Source: Actinacidiphila glaucinigra (lineage in GTDB: Bacteria > Actinomycetota > Actinomycetes > Streptomycetales > Streptomycetaceae). Taken from it: a DNA stretch of 60,969 nucleotides. Each line of letters opens with the position of its first letter. The stretch's first letter is position 1. Positions 17,801-25,003 of this stretch are shown in pieces. The translations under genes and the position numbers were made by a program. The DNA lies in the NCBI RefSeq assembly GCF_900188405.1, contig NZ_FZOF01000038.1, positions 1 through 60,969 on the forward strand, given 5' to 3'. The notes below the pieces were generated by a model that saw only the letters and a program-made list of their open reading frames with translations, was not told the origin of the DNA and searched no databases.

Positions 17801-18527
17801 GGGCGATCCGCTGCTGCCGGCCGCGGCGCTCGCCGCGGCCCTGCCCACCCACCCGGAGCAGGTGCTCGCCGCCTTCCACTCCCGACTGCGCGAACCCGGC
17901 CCGGGTGTCGCGGAGGTCCTGCGCGAGCTGGCCGAGGTGTCCACCCCGGCGCTGTCCCGCCGGGCCGCCGCCCTGGTGTGGGACCACCTCGGCCACCGCC
18001 CGGAGGACGCCCCGCACGCGGCGGCCTACCTTGACCGCCGCCTGGAGCACGGTCCGGCCGCCCGCGCGGTGCTCCTCCCCCTGGTCACGGGCCTGCTGCG
18101 GGAGCATCCCCCGCAGGTGCGCAGGGTGCTGGCGCCCGTGCTGGCCGCTCCGGGCGGCCATGCCTCGCGCCCGCTGCGCCAAGAGCTGCTGGACGTACTG
18201 CTGGACCAGGAGCGCGACCCGGCCGTGCTGGACGCCCTCCTCACCGCGGCCGCCGACGGATGCGCCCGGCGGCCGGCCCCGGCGACCCGCGACCTGGTGC
18301 ACCGGGTCGGCCTCCTGCTCTGCCGTACACCCGAGGGCGCGGCCCTCTTCGACCGGCGGCTGGTGCAGCTGGTGAGCGGCTCGCCCGGATTCGGCCGGCA
18401 GGTACGCGGGTGGCTGGCCGCCGACGGCCTCGACGTCGCAGGCCCCGGAGCGTGGGACGCGGTCATCGGCCCCAGCGCCCGGCGCATGTGCGACCAGCTC
18501 GCCCCCGCGGAAGCGGTGGGCCTGTGA
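14892..18527 (+). CDS. Trypsin-like domain fused to STAND/NACHT-like NTPase (degenerate protease)
   Basis: A 1211-residue multidomain protein. The N-terminal about 200 residues look like a trypsin-fold domain: GTGFLVEA, then VTSHEAV with His42, then LPELGLALVA where the catalytic Asp position is Gly75, then AVASGEPVID with Ser154 in place of GNSGGP. The triad and oxyanion hole are therefore incomplete. A P-loop GAPGSGRT (265-272), a Walker B-like LVVLDAPEE (Asp355) and LIVACRPEYW (about 386-395) mark a STAND-type ATPase. The remaining about 650 residues are Leu/Ala-rich helical repeats, perhaps HEAT-like. The ATG at 14892 has GAGG 7 nt upstream; an earlier in-frame ATG at 14823 is less likely. 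It lies between truB and ribF. The function is unknown, with signalling or defence among the possibilities. Confidence 0.75.
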   Translation: MAVLSADVDRALVRVRDLAGRPRGTGFLVEARDGRGTLVTSHEAVDGLVRLVLHAHGEQTTLVEAHAITPLPELGLALVATEGLDVPPLPVAGFARTAGPGRAVRLRGAAWVEAAIAGTAPVTYTATDRFHLLDAAYELAGARGDDEPLRAVASGEPVIDAETGAVHGVVVTALHAGRRAGGFAVPLRAPAEGGVLGEALARNAATVPVYGPHLNIAGALQLTATSVASAARPRAWREAVVRPDTEAELARFTGEGCASVLGLVGAPGSGRTTELEALAARRAAGPDPAPTVWLRGAELRAGDAGLREAVERALAAAGRVVHAGTAPDRAPADASPDAVARLARAVGRPLLVVLDAPEEMPPLLAHALPEWTAQTARWLRSAGVRLIVACRPEYWEQAGVLFPPGLLHDAGTPPGARALPACLRLGALPEEPARLVRERHGLPAGALAEQDAAHPLALRLLADVRDAGGGLMGRPGRAEVFSAHLDLLCLRIAGRIAAATAPARPTEVRRLAARVAGQAHEAARRCLGPGQGELDRASFEELFPWRAGWAAAVLTEGLVVPAGAGYRFAHEEFGDWLQGCQLDLDGALYALVHRWSTGDRDGCADAPVRLPARAAAQPRHCAVPPVPPAPPLAPPSAPRCLPVPRHRIGPVVQALLLTARRSGPETLARRLRQLVLVLDRDAAATVLLDGVPRPRGEGDGAGRAAARRADAVWWAAHLLGETLLGVPDATPYREVLRLLAERVTARSIEAGGFHEGAGLGEFGPWFWRRLRLPPEERLALLRLLLPADGPPRAADGTRERFLTAAGEVLTGAPRPSLPALCDWFTDERLLQCGPRDPRPTVATAAQALLHTHRRQAVDDLAEALAATDHARARELLAALAEDEPSAVCRAVDRWAHDDRPERHTAAATYGLLAAPHAVLAADRELLRYAALAILARPADRALHGAALGLLVRDPATRSLHLRAALDGFAAGDPLLPAAALAAALPTHPEQVLAAFHSRLREPGPGVAEVLRELAEVSTPALSRRAAALVWDHLGHRPEDAPHAAAYLDRRLEHGPAARAVLLPLVTGLLREHPPQVRRVLAPVLAAPGGHASRPLRQELLDVLLDQERDPAVLDALLTAAADGCARRPAPATRDLVHRVGLLLCRTPEGAALFDRRLVQLVSGSPGFGRQVRGWLAADGLDVAGPGAWDAVIGPSARRMCDQLAPAEAVGL

Positions 18528-18683
18528 CCGGCGGCCCGCCGTCGCGGGCGATACGCCGCCGGAAGGGGCCGTGCGGGATCCGGAACGGCCCCGTCACCGG
18601 GGGCGCCGCGCCGGTGGGCTTCCCGGCATGGCAGGCTTGGACCTGCACATCGAAGAACCATCGGCGGTCGAGGAGCGGTCACT

Positions 18684-19640
18684 GTGCAGCGCTGGCGAGG
18701 CTTGGAGGACGTCCCCGAGGACTGGGGACGCAGCGTCGTCACCATCGGCTCGTACGACGGCGTCCACCGTGGGCACCAGCTGATCATCGGCAGGGCCGTG
18801 GAGCGCGCCCGCGAGCTGGGCGCCGCATCCGTCGTCGTCACCTTCGACCCGCACCCCAGCGAGGTCGTCCGCCCCGGCAGCCACCCGCCGCTGCTGGCGG
18901 CCCACCACCGCCGCGCCGAGCTGATGGCGGAGCTGGGCGTGGACGCCCTGCTGATCCTGCCGTTCACGACCGAGTTCTCGCAGCTCTCGCCGGGCGACTT
19001 CATCCGCACCGTGCTCGTCGACGCGCTCCACGCGCGGGCCGTCATCGAGGGCCCGAACTTCCGCTTCGGGCACAAGGCCGCCGGTGACGTGGAGTTCCTG
19101 TCCGCGATGGGACTCAAGTACGACTACGAGGTGGACGTCGTCGACCTCTACCTGACGGGCGAGGCGGGCGGCGGCCAGCCGTTCTCCTCCTCCATGACCC
19201 GCCGCCTGATCGCCGAGGGCGACGTGGCGGGCGCGCGCGAGATCCTCGGCCGGCCGCACCGGGTCGAGGGCGTGGTCGTCCGCGGGGCCCAGCGCGGGCG
19301 TGACCTCGGCTATCCGACGGCGAACGTCGAGACGCTGCCGCACACCGCGATCCCCGCCGACGGGGTCTACGCCGGCTGGCTGCACGTGGAGGGCGAGGCC
19401 ATGCCCGCCGCGATCTCCGTCGGCACCAACCCCACCTTCGACGGGACCGCCCGCACCGTCGAGGCGTACGCCATCGACCGGGTCGGGCTGGACCTGTACG
19501 GGCTGCACGTCGCCGTCGACTTCCTCGCCTACCTGCGCGGCATGGAGAAGTTCGACACGATCGACGCGCTCCTGGAGCGGATGGCCGACGACGTCAAGCG
19601 CGCCCGGGAGCTCGTCGACGCCCACGACGCCACCGGCTGA
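18684..19640 (+). CDS. ribF: Bifunctional riboflavin kinase / FAD synthetase
   Basis: A 318-residue enzyme that phosphorylates riboflavin to FMN and adenylates FMN to FAD. The N-terminal nucleotidyltransferase domain (about 1-185) has the GSYDGVHRGHQ motif (GxxDGVHxGH) near residue 22, and a later SSSMTRRLIAEGDV block matching the SST-x-R motif. The C-terminal riboflavin kinase domain (about 190-318) has GYPTANV and VGTNPTFDG. GTG at 18684 is chosen because of AGGAG about 9 nt upstream. It is usually linked to truB; here the NTPase gene and the repeat scar intervene. A bidirectional terminator follows. Confidence 0.96.
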   Translation: MQRWRGLEDVPEDWGRSVVTIGSYDGVHRGHQLIIGRAVERARELGAASVVVTFDPHPSEVVRPGSHPPLLAAHHRRAELMAELGVDALLILPFTTEFSQLSPGDFIRTVLVDALHARAVIEGPNFRFGHKAAGDVEFLSAMGLKYDYEVDVVDLYLTGEAGGGQPFSSSMTRRLIAEGDVAGAREILGRPHRVEGVVVRGAQRGRDLGYPTANVETLPHTAIPADGVYAGWLHVEGEAMPAAISVGTNPTFDGTARTVEAYAIDRVGLDLYGLHVAVDFLAYLRGMEKFDTIDALLERMADDVKRARELVDAHDATG

Positions 19641-19674
19641 GCCCGCACGGCCCGAGCGCCGCCGGCCGACCGGC

Positions 19675-19715
19675 GAAAGGGCCCGTCCCGCCACGATGGC
19701 GGGGCGGGCCCTTTC
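19675..19715. terminator. Bidirectional terminator between ribF and the MinD-like gene
   Basis: An 18-bp stem (19675-19692 paired with 19698-19715, one G-T wobble) with a 5-nt ACGAT loop starts GAAAGGGCCC and ends GGGCCCTTTC. The two flanking genes converge on it, and the stem alone accounts for termination in both directions. Confidence 0.85.
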
Positions 19716-19717
19716 CG

Positions 19718-22237
19718 TCACTGCTGCTGGGTCCAGCCGGGCGGGACCTGCCCCGGCGCCTGGGGCTGCTGCCCGGGCTGCGCCTCCTGCGGGGGCGGCG
19801 GCTGCTGGGTCCAGCCCTGCGGCATGCCGCCCTGCGGCGGCGGGGGCGGCGGCGCCGGCTGCCCGTACGGCGGCTGCTGCGGCGGGTAGCCGCCCTGCTG
19901 CGGGGGCATCGGCTGCTGGGGCGGGTAAGGCTGCTGCCCCTGCTGCTGCGGGTAGCCGCCCTGCTGCTGCGGCATCTGCTGCTGGGGCGGGTAGACGCCC
20001 TGCGCCTGCTGGGCGCGGACGAAGTCCTCGGCGACCAGCGACGCCAGGTGGAAGTACGCCTCCCGGGTCTTCGGCCGCATCATGTCGAGGTCGACCTCGG
20101 CGCCCGCGGCCAGGTGCTCGTCGAAGGGCACGACGAGCACGCCGCGGCAGCGGGTCTCGAAGTGCGCGACGATGTCGTCCACCTTGATCATCTTCCCGGT
20201 CTCGCGGACCCCCGAGATCACCGTGAGGCTGCGCTGCACGAGGTCGGCGTAGCCGTGCGCACCGAGCCAGTCCAGGGTCGTGCTGGCGCTGCTGGCACCG
20301 TCCACCGACGGAGTCGAGACGATGATCAGCTGGTCGGCCAGGTCGAGCACGCCGCGCATGGCGCTGTAGAGCAGACCGGTGCCGGAGTCGGTGAGGATGA
20401 TCGGGTACTGCTGGCCGAGCAGGGCCACCGCACGGCGGTAGTCCTCGTCGTTGAAGGTGGTGGAGACGGCCGGGTCCACGTCGTTGGCGATGATCTCCAG
20501 ACCGGAGGGCGCCTGCGAGGTGAAGCGGCGGATGTCCATGTAGCTGTTGAGCTGCGGCAGCGCCTGGACGAGGTCCCGGATCGTCGCGCCGGTCTCCCTG
20601 CGCACGCGGCGGCCGAGGGTGCCGGCGTCCGGGTTGGCGTCGATGGCCAGGATCTTGTCCTGGCGCTCGGACGCGAGCGTGGCCCCCAGGGCGGTGGTGG
20701 TCGTCGTCTTGCCGACGCCGCCCTTGAGGCTGATCACCGCGATCCGGTAGCAGGAGAGCACCGGGGTGCGGATCAGCTCCAGCTTGCGCTGGCGCTCCTG
20801 CTCCTCCTTCTTGGCGCCGATCTTGAACCGCGAGGGCTGGTTGTTGTTCTTGCGCGCCTTCGGCTGCTGGCGCAGCAGCCGGTCCGAGGACAGCTCCACG
20901 GCCGCGTTGTAGCCGAGCGGGGCGCCGTGCATGACGCGCTGCTGCTGCTCCGGACCGGGGCCGCCCCAGCCGGCGGCCGTGCGCGGGTCCACCGGCGGGG
21001 TGGGCTGCTGCTGTTGCTGGGGCGGGACCGGCGGCTGGTGGTGGGGCTGAGGTTGCGGCTGCACCGGCGGCTGCGGCTGGGGCTGGGGCGGCTGGGGCTG
21101 GGCGTACGGGCCGGGCCCGGGCTGCGGGTAGCCGTAACCGTGCGGCGGGGCCGGGGGGTTCGCACCGTCGGCGTACGGCGGCATCGGCTGCTGCCCCTGC
21201 TGCGGGTAAGGACCGGGCGCGGGAGCCGGGGGCTGGTGCGGGCCCGGCTGCCCGTACGGCGGCATGGGCGGCTGGGGCTGGGGCTGCGGCGGTTGCGGCT
21301 GGGCGTGCGGGCCGGGTCCGGGCTGCGGGTAGCCGTATCCCTGCTGCGGGTACGGCGGTTGGGGCTGCGGCTGGGGAGGCTGCTGCGCGTTGGGGTCGCC
21401 CCAGGGTGCGCCCTGGTGCGGCGGCTGGGGGTAGCCGTAACCGTGCGGCGGCGGGGCCTGCTGGGGGTAGCCGTAACCGTACGGCTGCTGCGGTGCGGGC
21501 GTGCTGGGGTCGCCCCACGGCGCGCCCTGGTGCGGCGGCTGCGGGTAGCCGTACCCCTGCTGCGGCGCCTCCTGCGGGGTGGCCGGCTGGTACTCCGGCG
21601 GCAGCGGCGGCACCTGGGACTGCGGTGCCGGGGCGGGCGGTGCCGGGGTGGGCGGTGCCGGGGTGACGGGCGGCTGGGCCTGGGCCTGCTGCTCAGGGCC
21701 GGCCGCGGCCTCCACCTCGGGCGTCGGCTCGGGTCGGGGCGCGGGGTCCGGCTCCGCGGGAGCGGGCGTCGCCTCGGCCGCGACCGGGGCGGGCTCCTGC
21801 GCCGACTGCGCTTCCTGCGGCCGCGGTTCCTCGGTCCGGGCGGGCCCGGGGTCGGCGAAGACCGCCGCCGCGGCGGCCTCACGGGCGGTGTCGGGGACCA
21901 CCGGCGCCGGCTGCGGTTCCGCGGGTGCCGGCGTGGGCGCGGGTGCGGGCGGCTGCTCGGGGTGCTGCGGCTCCTGCGGCGACGCCGCTTCGGCCGCGAC
22001 CACCACCGGAGGCGCCACCGGCGGTTCGACCGGCGGGCCCACCGGGGGACCGACGGGCGGCGGCGGGCTCACCGGAGGGCCCGGGGCAGGGGGAGGCGGC
22101 GTGCTCCCTCCCGCTTGCTGCGTGTACCAGGACGGCGGCGCGTAGTCGATCTGGAACTCGCCCGTGAGGTCCGCGTCGGACTGATCCCCGTCCGGGACGG
22201 CCCCGCCCGTGCGGATGTCGTCCTGATCGCTGCTCAC
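19718..22237 (-). CDS. EspI-like MinD/ParA-family ATPase of the type VII secretion locus
   Basis: An 839-residue protein. Residues about 35-440 are Pro/Gln/Ala-rich, with repeated blocks such as GYGYPQPPHQGAPWGDP. The MinD/ParA ATPase domain (about 495-740) begins CYRIAVISLKGGVGKTTTTT, a deviant Walker A with KGGVGKT at about 503-509. It continues with ILAIDANPDAGTLG and ILTDSGTGLL. A second PQQ/PP-rich tail ends the protein. The arrangement matches the EspI type of ESX-associated ATPase, thought to act on ESX activity in response to ATP level; that role is inference here. GTG is preceded by AGGAGG. It is separated from the eccE operon by 318 bp and probably has its own promoter. Confidence 0.85.
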   Translation of the reverse strand: MSSDQDDIRTGGAVPDGDQSDADLTGEFQIDYAPPSWYTQQAGGSTPPPPAPGPPVSPPPPVGPPVGPPVEPPVAPPVVVAAEAASPQEPQHPEQPPAPAPTPAPAEPQPAPVVPDTAREAAAAAVFADPGPARTEEPRPQEAQSAQEPAPVAAEATPAPAEPDPAPRPEPTPEVEAAAGPEQQAQAQPPVTPAPPTPAPPAPAPQSQVPPLPPEYQPATPQEAPQQGYGYPQPPHQGAPWGDPSTPAPQQPYGYGYPQQAPPPHGYGYPQPPHQGAPWGDPNAQQPPQPQPQPPYPQQGYGYPQPGPGPHAQPQPPQPQPQPPMPPYGQPGPHQPPAPAPGPYPQQGQQPMPPYADGANPPAPPHGYGYPQPGPGPYAQPQPPQPQPQPPVQPQPQPHHQPPVPPQQQQQPTPPVDPRTAAGWGGPGPEQQQRVMHGAPLGYNAAVELSSDRLLRQQPKARKNNNQPSRFKIGAKKEEQERQRKLELIRTPVLSCYRIAVISLKGGVGKTTTTTALGATLASERQDKILAIDANPDAGTLGRRVRRETGATIRDLVQALPQLNSYMDIRRFTSQAPSGLEIIANDVDPAVSTTFNDEDYRRAVALLGQQYPIILTDSGTGLLYSAMRGVLDLADQLIIVSTPSVDGASSASTTLDWLGAHGYADLVQRSLTVISGVRETGKMIKVDDIVAHFETRCRGVLVVPFDEHLAAGAEVDLDMMRPKTREAYFHLASLVAEDFVRAQQAQGVYPPQQQMPQQQGGYPQQQGQQPYPPQQPMPPQQGGYPPQQPPYGQPAPPPPPPQGGMPQGWTQQPPPPQEAQPGQQPQAPGQVPPGWTQQQ

Positions 22238-22555
22238 TGTGCCTCCTGGTCAACTGATGTACGCGCCCGGTCCGTCGGAGCGGACGCGATTCCCCCGTCT
22301 CCGAGTTCCCACGGCACGGCCGCGGCAACTCCGGAAGAGCCTAATCACCCGGCCCGCGGGTAGGGCAAGCGCCGCGGGCATCACGGCAGGCACGCCGTCG
22401 TCATGCCCCATTTGCCCCCTACGAGGGCGGCACCGTCGGCGAGTTGACGCGACCGCTGCGGATCCAGGGACCCCTGTGCCCCATGCCCCGTGCCGCGGCC
22501 CGGAAACCGCCGCGGCACGAGAGCGTCCCGAACGTCCCGACCATTCGCCCCGGGA
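22238..22555 (-). promoter_or_regulatory. Upstream region of the MinD-like gene
   Basis: A 318-bp gap between two leftward genes. Reading the minus strand, TTGCCC (22368-22363) and TAGGCT (22343-22338) are separated by 19 nt and could be a vegetative sigma-factor promoter about 100 bp before the GTG. The spacing is at the long end, so this is only a candidate. Nothing else stands out. Confidence 0.35.
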
Positions 22556-23401
22556 TCAGTCCACGCGCCGGGCCGGGCCGAGCAGGCCGGACTCCGCGTC
22601 GGTGGGCTGCGTCATGACGAACTGCCGGTGCCTGCGCGTGCACCACATCGTCACGTTGTCGCCGAGCGTCGGCAGCGCGGTCACGTCGGCCTCCGAGAGC
22701 CCCATGATCTGGCCGATGACCTCGGCCTCCTGGGGCGAGACCCGCTGCAGCCCGACCACGTCGGCGCCGGCGAGCAACCGCGGGGCCGACGGCCCGAGGT
22801 ACGGCAGCAGCGTCATGACCGACTGCCAGGACTGCGCCGCCACCCGGCTGCGCGGCGGACGGGCGCCGCAGTCACGGACGATGACGACGGGGCTGTGCAC
22901 CGAGGGGCCCTGCGGGGCGATCCGCCCCACCTCGTGCACCGTCACGCACTGCTGGCCGCCGCCCGCCGCCTGCGCCATCGGCGCCCACGACTGGGGACGG
23001 GCGGTCTCCACCGCGACCCGTGCGCCGGTCGCGGCCGCGCGCAGCGACAGCACCTGCGCCAGCCACATGCTGCCGACCAGCACCACGTCGAGCCGGGCCG
23101 GGCGGCTCAGCGCCAGCACGGCGGGCCCGCCGGCGGCGTCGATCCCGATGACGACACCGTCGTCACCGATCGGCAGGGACAGCCCGGCGAGTTGTCCGGG
23201 AGCCAGGGTGTGGCGCTCGCGGCGCGGCCCGAGCAGCCCGAACGCGGCACGCAGCGTGCGCCGTCCGGCGCCGGCGAGCGAGGAGCCGCGCGGGTCGGAG
23301 CCCTGCGGCAGGTGGGAGGGGCGCGGTTCGGCGCCGGCGGGGAAGCCGGAGCCCGCACCGGGGCGCTGGCCGCCGAAGGCGGGAACGGTCGGAGCCGACA
23401 T
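22556..23401 (-). CDS. Type VII secretion-associated protein, possible degenerate P-loop domain
   Basis: A 281-residue protein I do not recognise by name. The middle has an alternating hydrophobic pattern, LDVVLVGSMWLAQVLSLRAA followed by ARVAVETARPQSW, that suggests a Rossmann- or P-loop-like core lacking a canonical GKS/T. The C-terminal DNVTMWCTRRHRQFVMTQPT may be a second conserved element. Its ATG overlaps the eccE stop (TGATG), so the two are translated together, which ties it to the secretion machinery. It has no signal peptide or membrane helix and is probably cytosolic. It could be a regulator or a degenerate ATPase partner of EccC. Confidence 0.6.
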   Translation of the reverse strand: MSAPTVPAFGGQRPGAGSGFPAGAEPRPSHLPQGSDPRGSSLAGAGRRTLRAAFGLLGPRRERHTLAPGQLAGLSLPIGDDGVVIGIDAAGGPAVLALSRPARLDVVLVGSMWLAQVLSLRAAATGARVAVETARPQSWAPMAQAAGGGQQCVTVHEVGRIAPQGPSVHSPVVIVRDCGARPPRSRVAAQSWQSVMTLLPYLGPSAPRLLAGADVVGLQRVSPQEAEVIGQIMGLSEADVTALPTLGDNVTMWCTRRHRQFVMTQPTDAESGLLGPARRVD

Positions 23402-24738
23402 CAGCGGGTACCTCCCAGGGGCAGCGTGGCGAGGACGCCGGGTATCTGCTCGCGGTCCAGCCGCACCAGGCTCAGCCGGGACGCGTGCGCGTTGTCCTCC
23501 AACTGACGTCGCGCCTCGACCAGTTCGTTCTCACTGCGGCCGGTCAGCCGTACGTACCCCGACAGCAGCGTGGCCCGGCTGCCGCCCGGTGCCAGGACCA
23601 GCGAGAAGGTGCTGGCCAGCGCGGGGGAGGAGGTCAGCAGGCCGACCAGGTCGGGCAGCGCGGTGGCGCCGGAGCCCAACTGCGGCCAGCGGCCGACCCA
23701 GTAGGTGGAGTGCCAGCGGTCGTCGCACCGCCACGCCCGCGCGCTCTCCGAGGTGCGGCGCGCCTGGCGGCTGCCGTCGAGGGCGGCACCGCCCGTCGTG
23801 GCGAGCGGGTTCACACAACTCGACGTCGCCACGGCGGCGACGATCTCGGGCTCGGACAGCACCCGGGCCTCGAGGCCGGTGCCCACCAGCCGGCTCACCA
23901 GGTGGTCGGCGGCCCTCAGCAGGGCGCGCCGCGCCCCGGCCATGCCGCCGCCGCGCGCCTGGACCGCCTCCGGGCACAGTTCGGGGTCGAGCTTGATCGC
24001 GATCCAGGTGAGCCGCAGCCCCGGCGTCCGGCTCTGCGCCTGCAGCGGCGCGTAGGAGCGCGCGGCCACCGCCTGCGGGGGCAGGTGCGGGGCGGGTGCG
24101 GGCTGGGTGTGCTGGACGACCTGGACCGACGCGAGCCGGATGTCGTCCACCGTCAGCAGGCCGTTCAGCAGGTCCAGGGGGAGCGAGCGGACGCCGCGGG
24201 CCGGCCGCAGCGGCTCGTCGACCGCCTGCACCTGGACGACCGCGGTCAGGAAGGTGCCGTCGCCGATCATGCCGATCTCGCGCTGCTCGCGCTCGTCGGT
24301 GTACCCGTAGGTGCGAAGTGCCGGATCGCACTCCACGGCCGGCACAAAACCGGGGTCGGTCCCCTGCGGGACGCCGACGGCGTTGCGCCGCTGACGGGCC
24401 TTCAGCGCGCGGGCGGCGGACATCCACTCCGGCATCGGGCGGCCGCGCCGGCGCAGCAGGCCGAACAGCACGAGCGGCAGTGCGATGACCGCGGCCACGA
24501 CCGGCCCGGCCACCTCGTGGATCAGCCAGCCGCCCAGCAGCAGTGCGAGTGCCAGCTCGATCAGTACGAGCTGCTGCACCCGCACCGGGCCTATGCTCCC
24601 CGGCCTGCGGGTCATCACCGGCGCCGCGGCCCCGGCCCGCGCCGCGGGGGCGCCGCCCGGGGCGTCCCCGGGGGGCCCGTTGTGCTGCTGCGCTGGTTCG
24701 TCGCCCGGACTGCGCCGGGACCTGGTCGCCGTGGTCAT
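23401..24738 (-). CDS. eccE: Type VII secretion membrane protein EccE
   Basis: A 445-residue protein with two adjacent membrane helices near the N-terminus (about 52-92: LVLIELALALLLGGWLI and VVAAVIALPLVLFGLL), followed by RRRGRP and a large cytosolic domain. This is the layout of EccE, one of the four core components of ESX secretons. It is transcribed leftward, divergent from eccB, from an ATG with no strong competitor, and its stop overlaps the next gene. Sequence conservation of EccE is low across genera, so the name rests on topology plus its neighbours EccB and EccC/D. Confidence 0.85.
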   Translation of the reverse strand: MTTATRSRRSPGDEPAQQHNGPPGDAPGGAPAARAGAAAPVMTRRPGSIGPVRVQQLVLIELALALLLGGWLIHEVAGPVVAAVIALPLVLFGLLRRRGRPMPEWMSAARALKARQRRNAVGVPQGTDPGFVPAVECDPALRTYGYTDEREQREIGMIGDGTFLTAVVQVQAVDEPLRPARGVRSLPLDLLNGLLTVDDIRLASVQVVQHTQPAPAPHLPPQAVAARSYAPLQAQSRTPGLRLTWIAIKLDPELCPEAVQARGGGMAGARRALLRAADHLVSRLVGTGLEARVLSEPEIVAAVATSSCVNPLATTGGAALDGSRQARRTSESARAWRCDDRWHSTYWVGRWPQLGSGATALPDLVGLLTSSPALASTFSLVLAPGGSRATLLSGYVRLTGRSENELVEARRQLEDNAHASRLSLVRLDREQIPGVLATLPLGGTR

Positions 24739-25003
24739 CCCCCGTACAACCCTTCTGCTCCTGCCGGTACCTGTGCCGCGTGGGCGGCGTCCCGCGCCGA
24801 CCGGCGCTCGCTGGCGTCCGCTCGCCCGGCCGGCGCGGGACGCTCAGGGTGCCGCTGGCGGGCCGATCGCGCTACCCCGTACCGTACGGTGCGATCGTCA
24901 CACGGCATAGTAGGGGTCCCCCTCGCCACAGCCGCCACGCAGCGGACGGACGGGTCCGGGGAGCGCCGTAACAAGCATCGACATACGGGGAGTTGACGCA
25001 GGG
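24739..25003. promoter_or_regulatory. Divergent eccE/eccB control region
   Basis: These 265 bp separate the divergent core genes. They contain the palindrome ACCGTACGGT (24881-24890) and, offset around it, GATCGC (24865-24870) with GCGATC (24891-24896). Such symmetry between divergent genes is a candidate operator. No protein can be assigned to it. ATAGTA at about 24905 could be a -10 for eccB, but no matching -35 is clear. Confidence 0.4.

Noticed and set aside
14853..18302. Long minus-strand frame over the NTPase gene
   Set aside because: The plus-strand product has a P-loop, Walker B and a good ribosome-binding site; the minus frame has only low-complexity Arg/Gly sequence.
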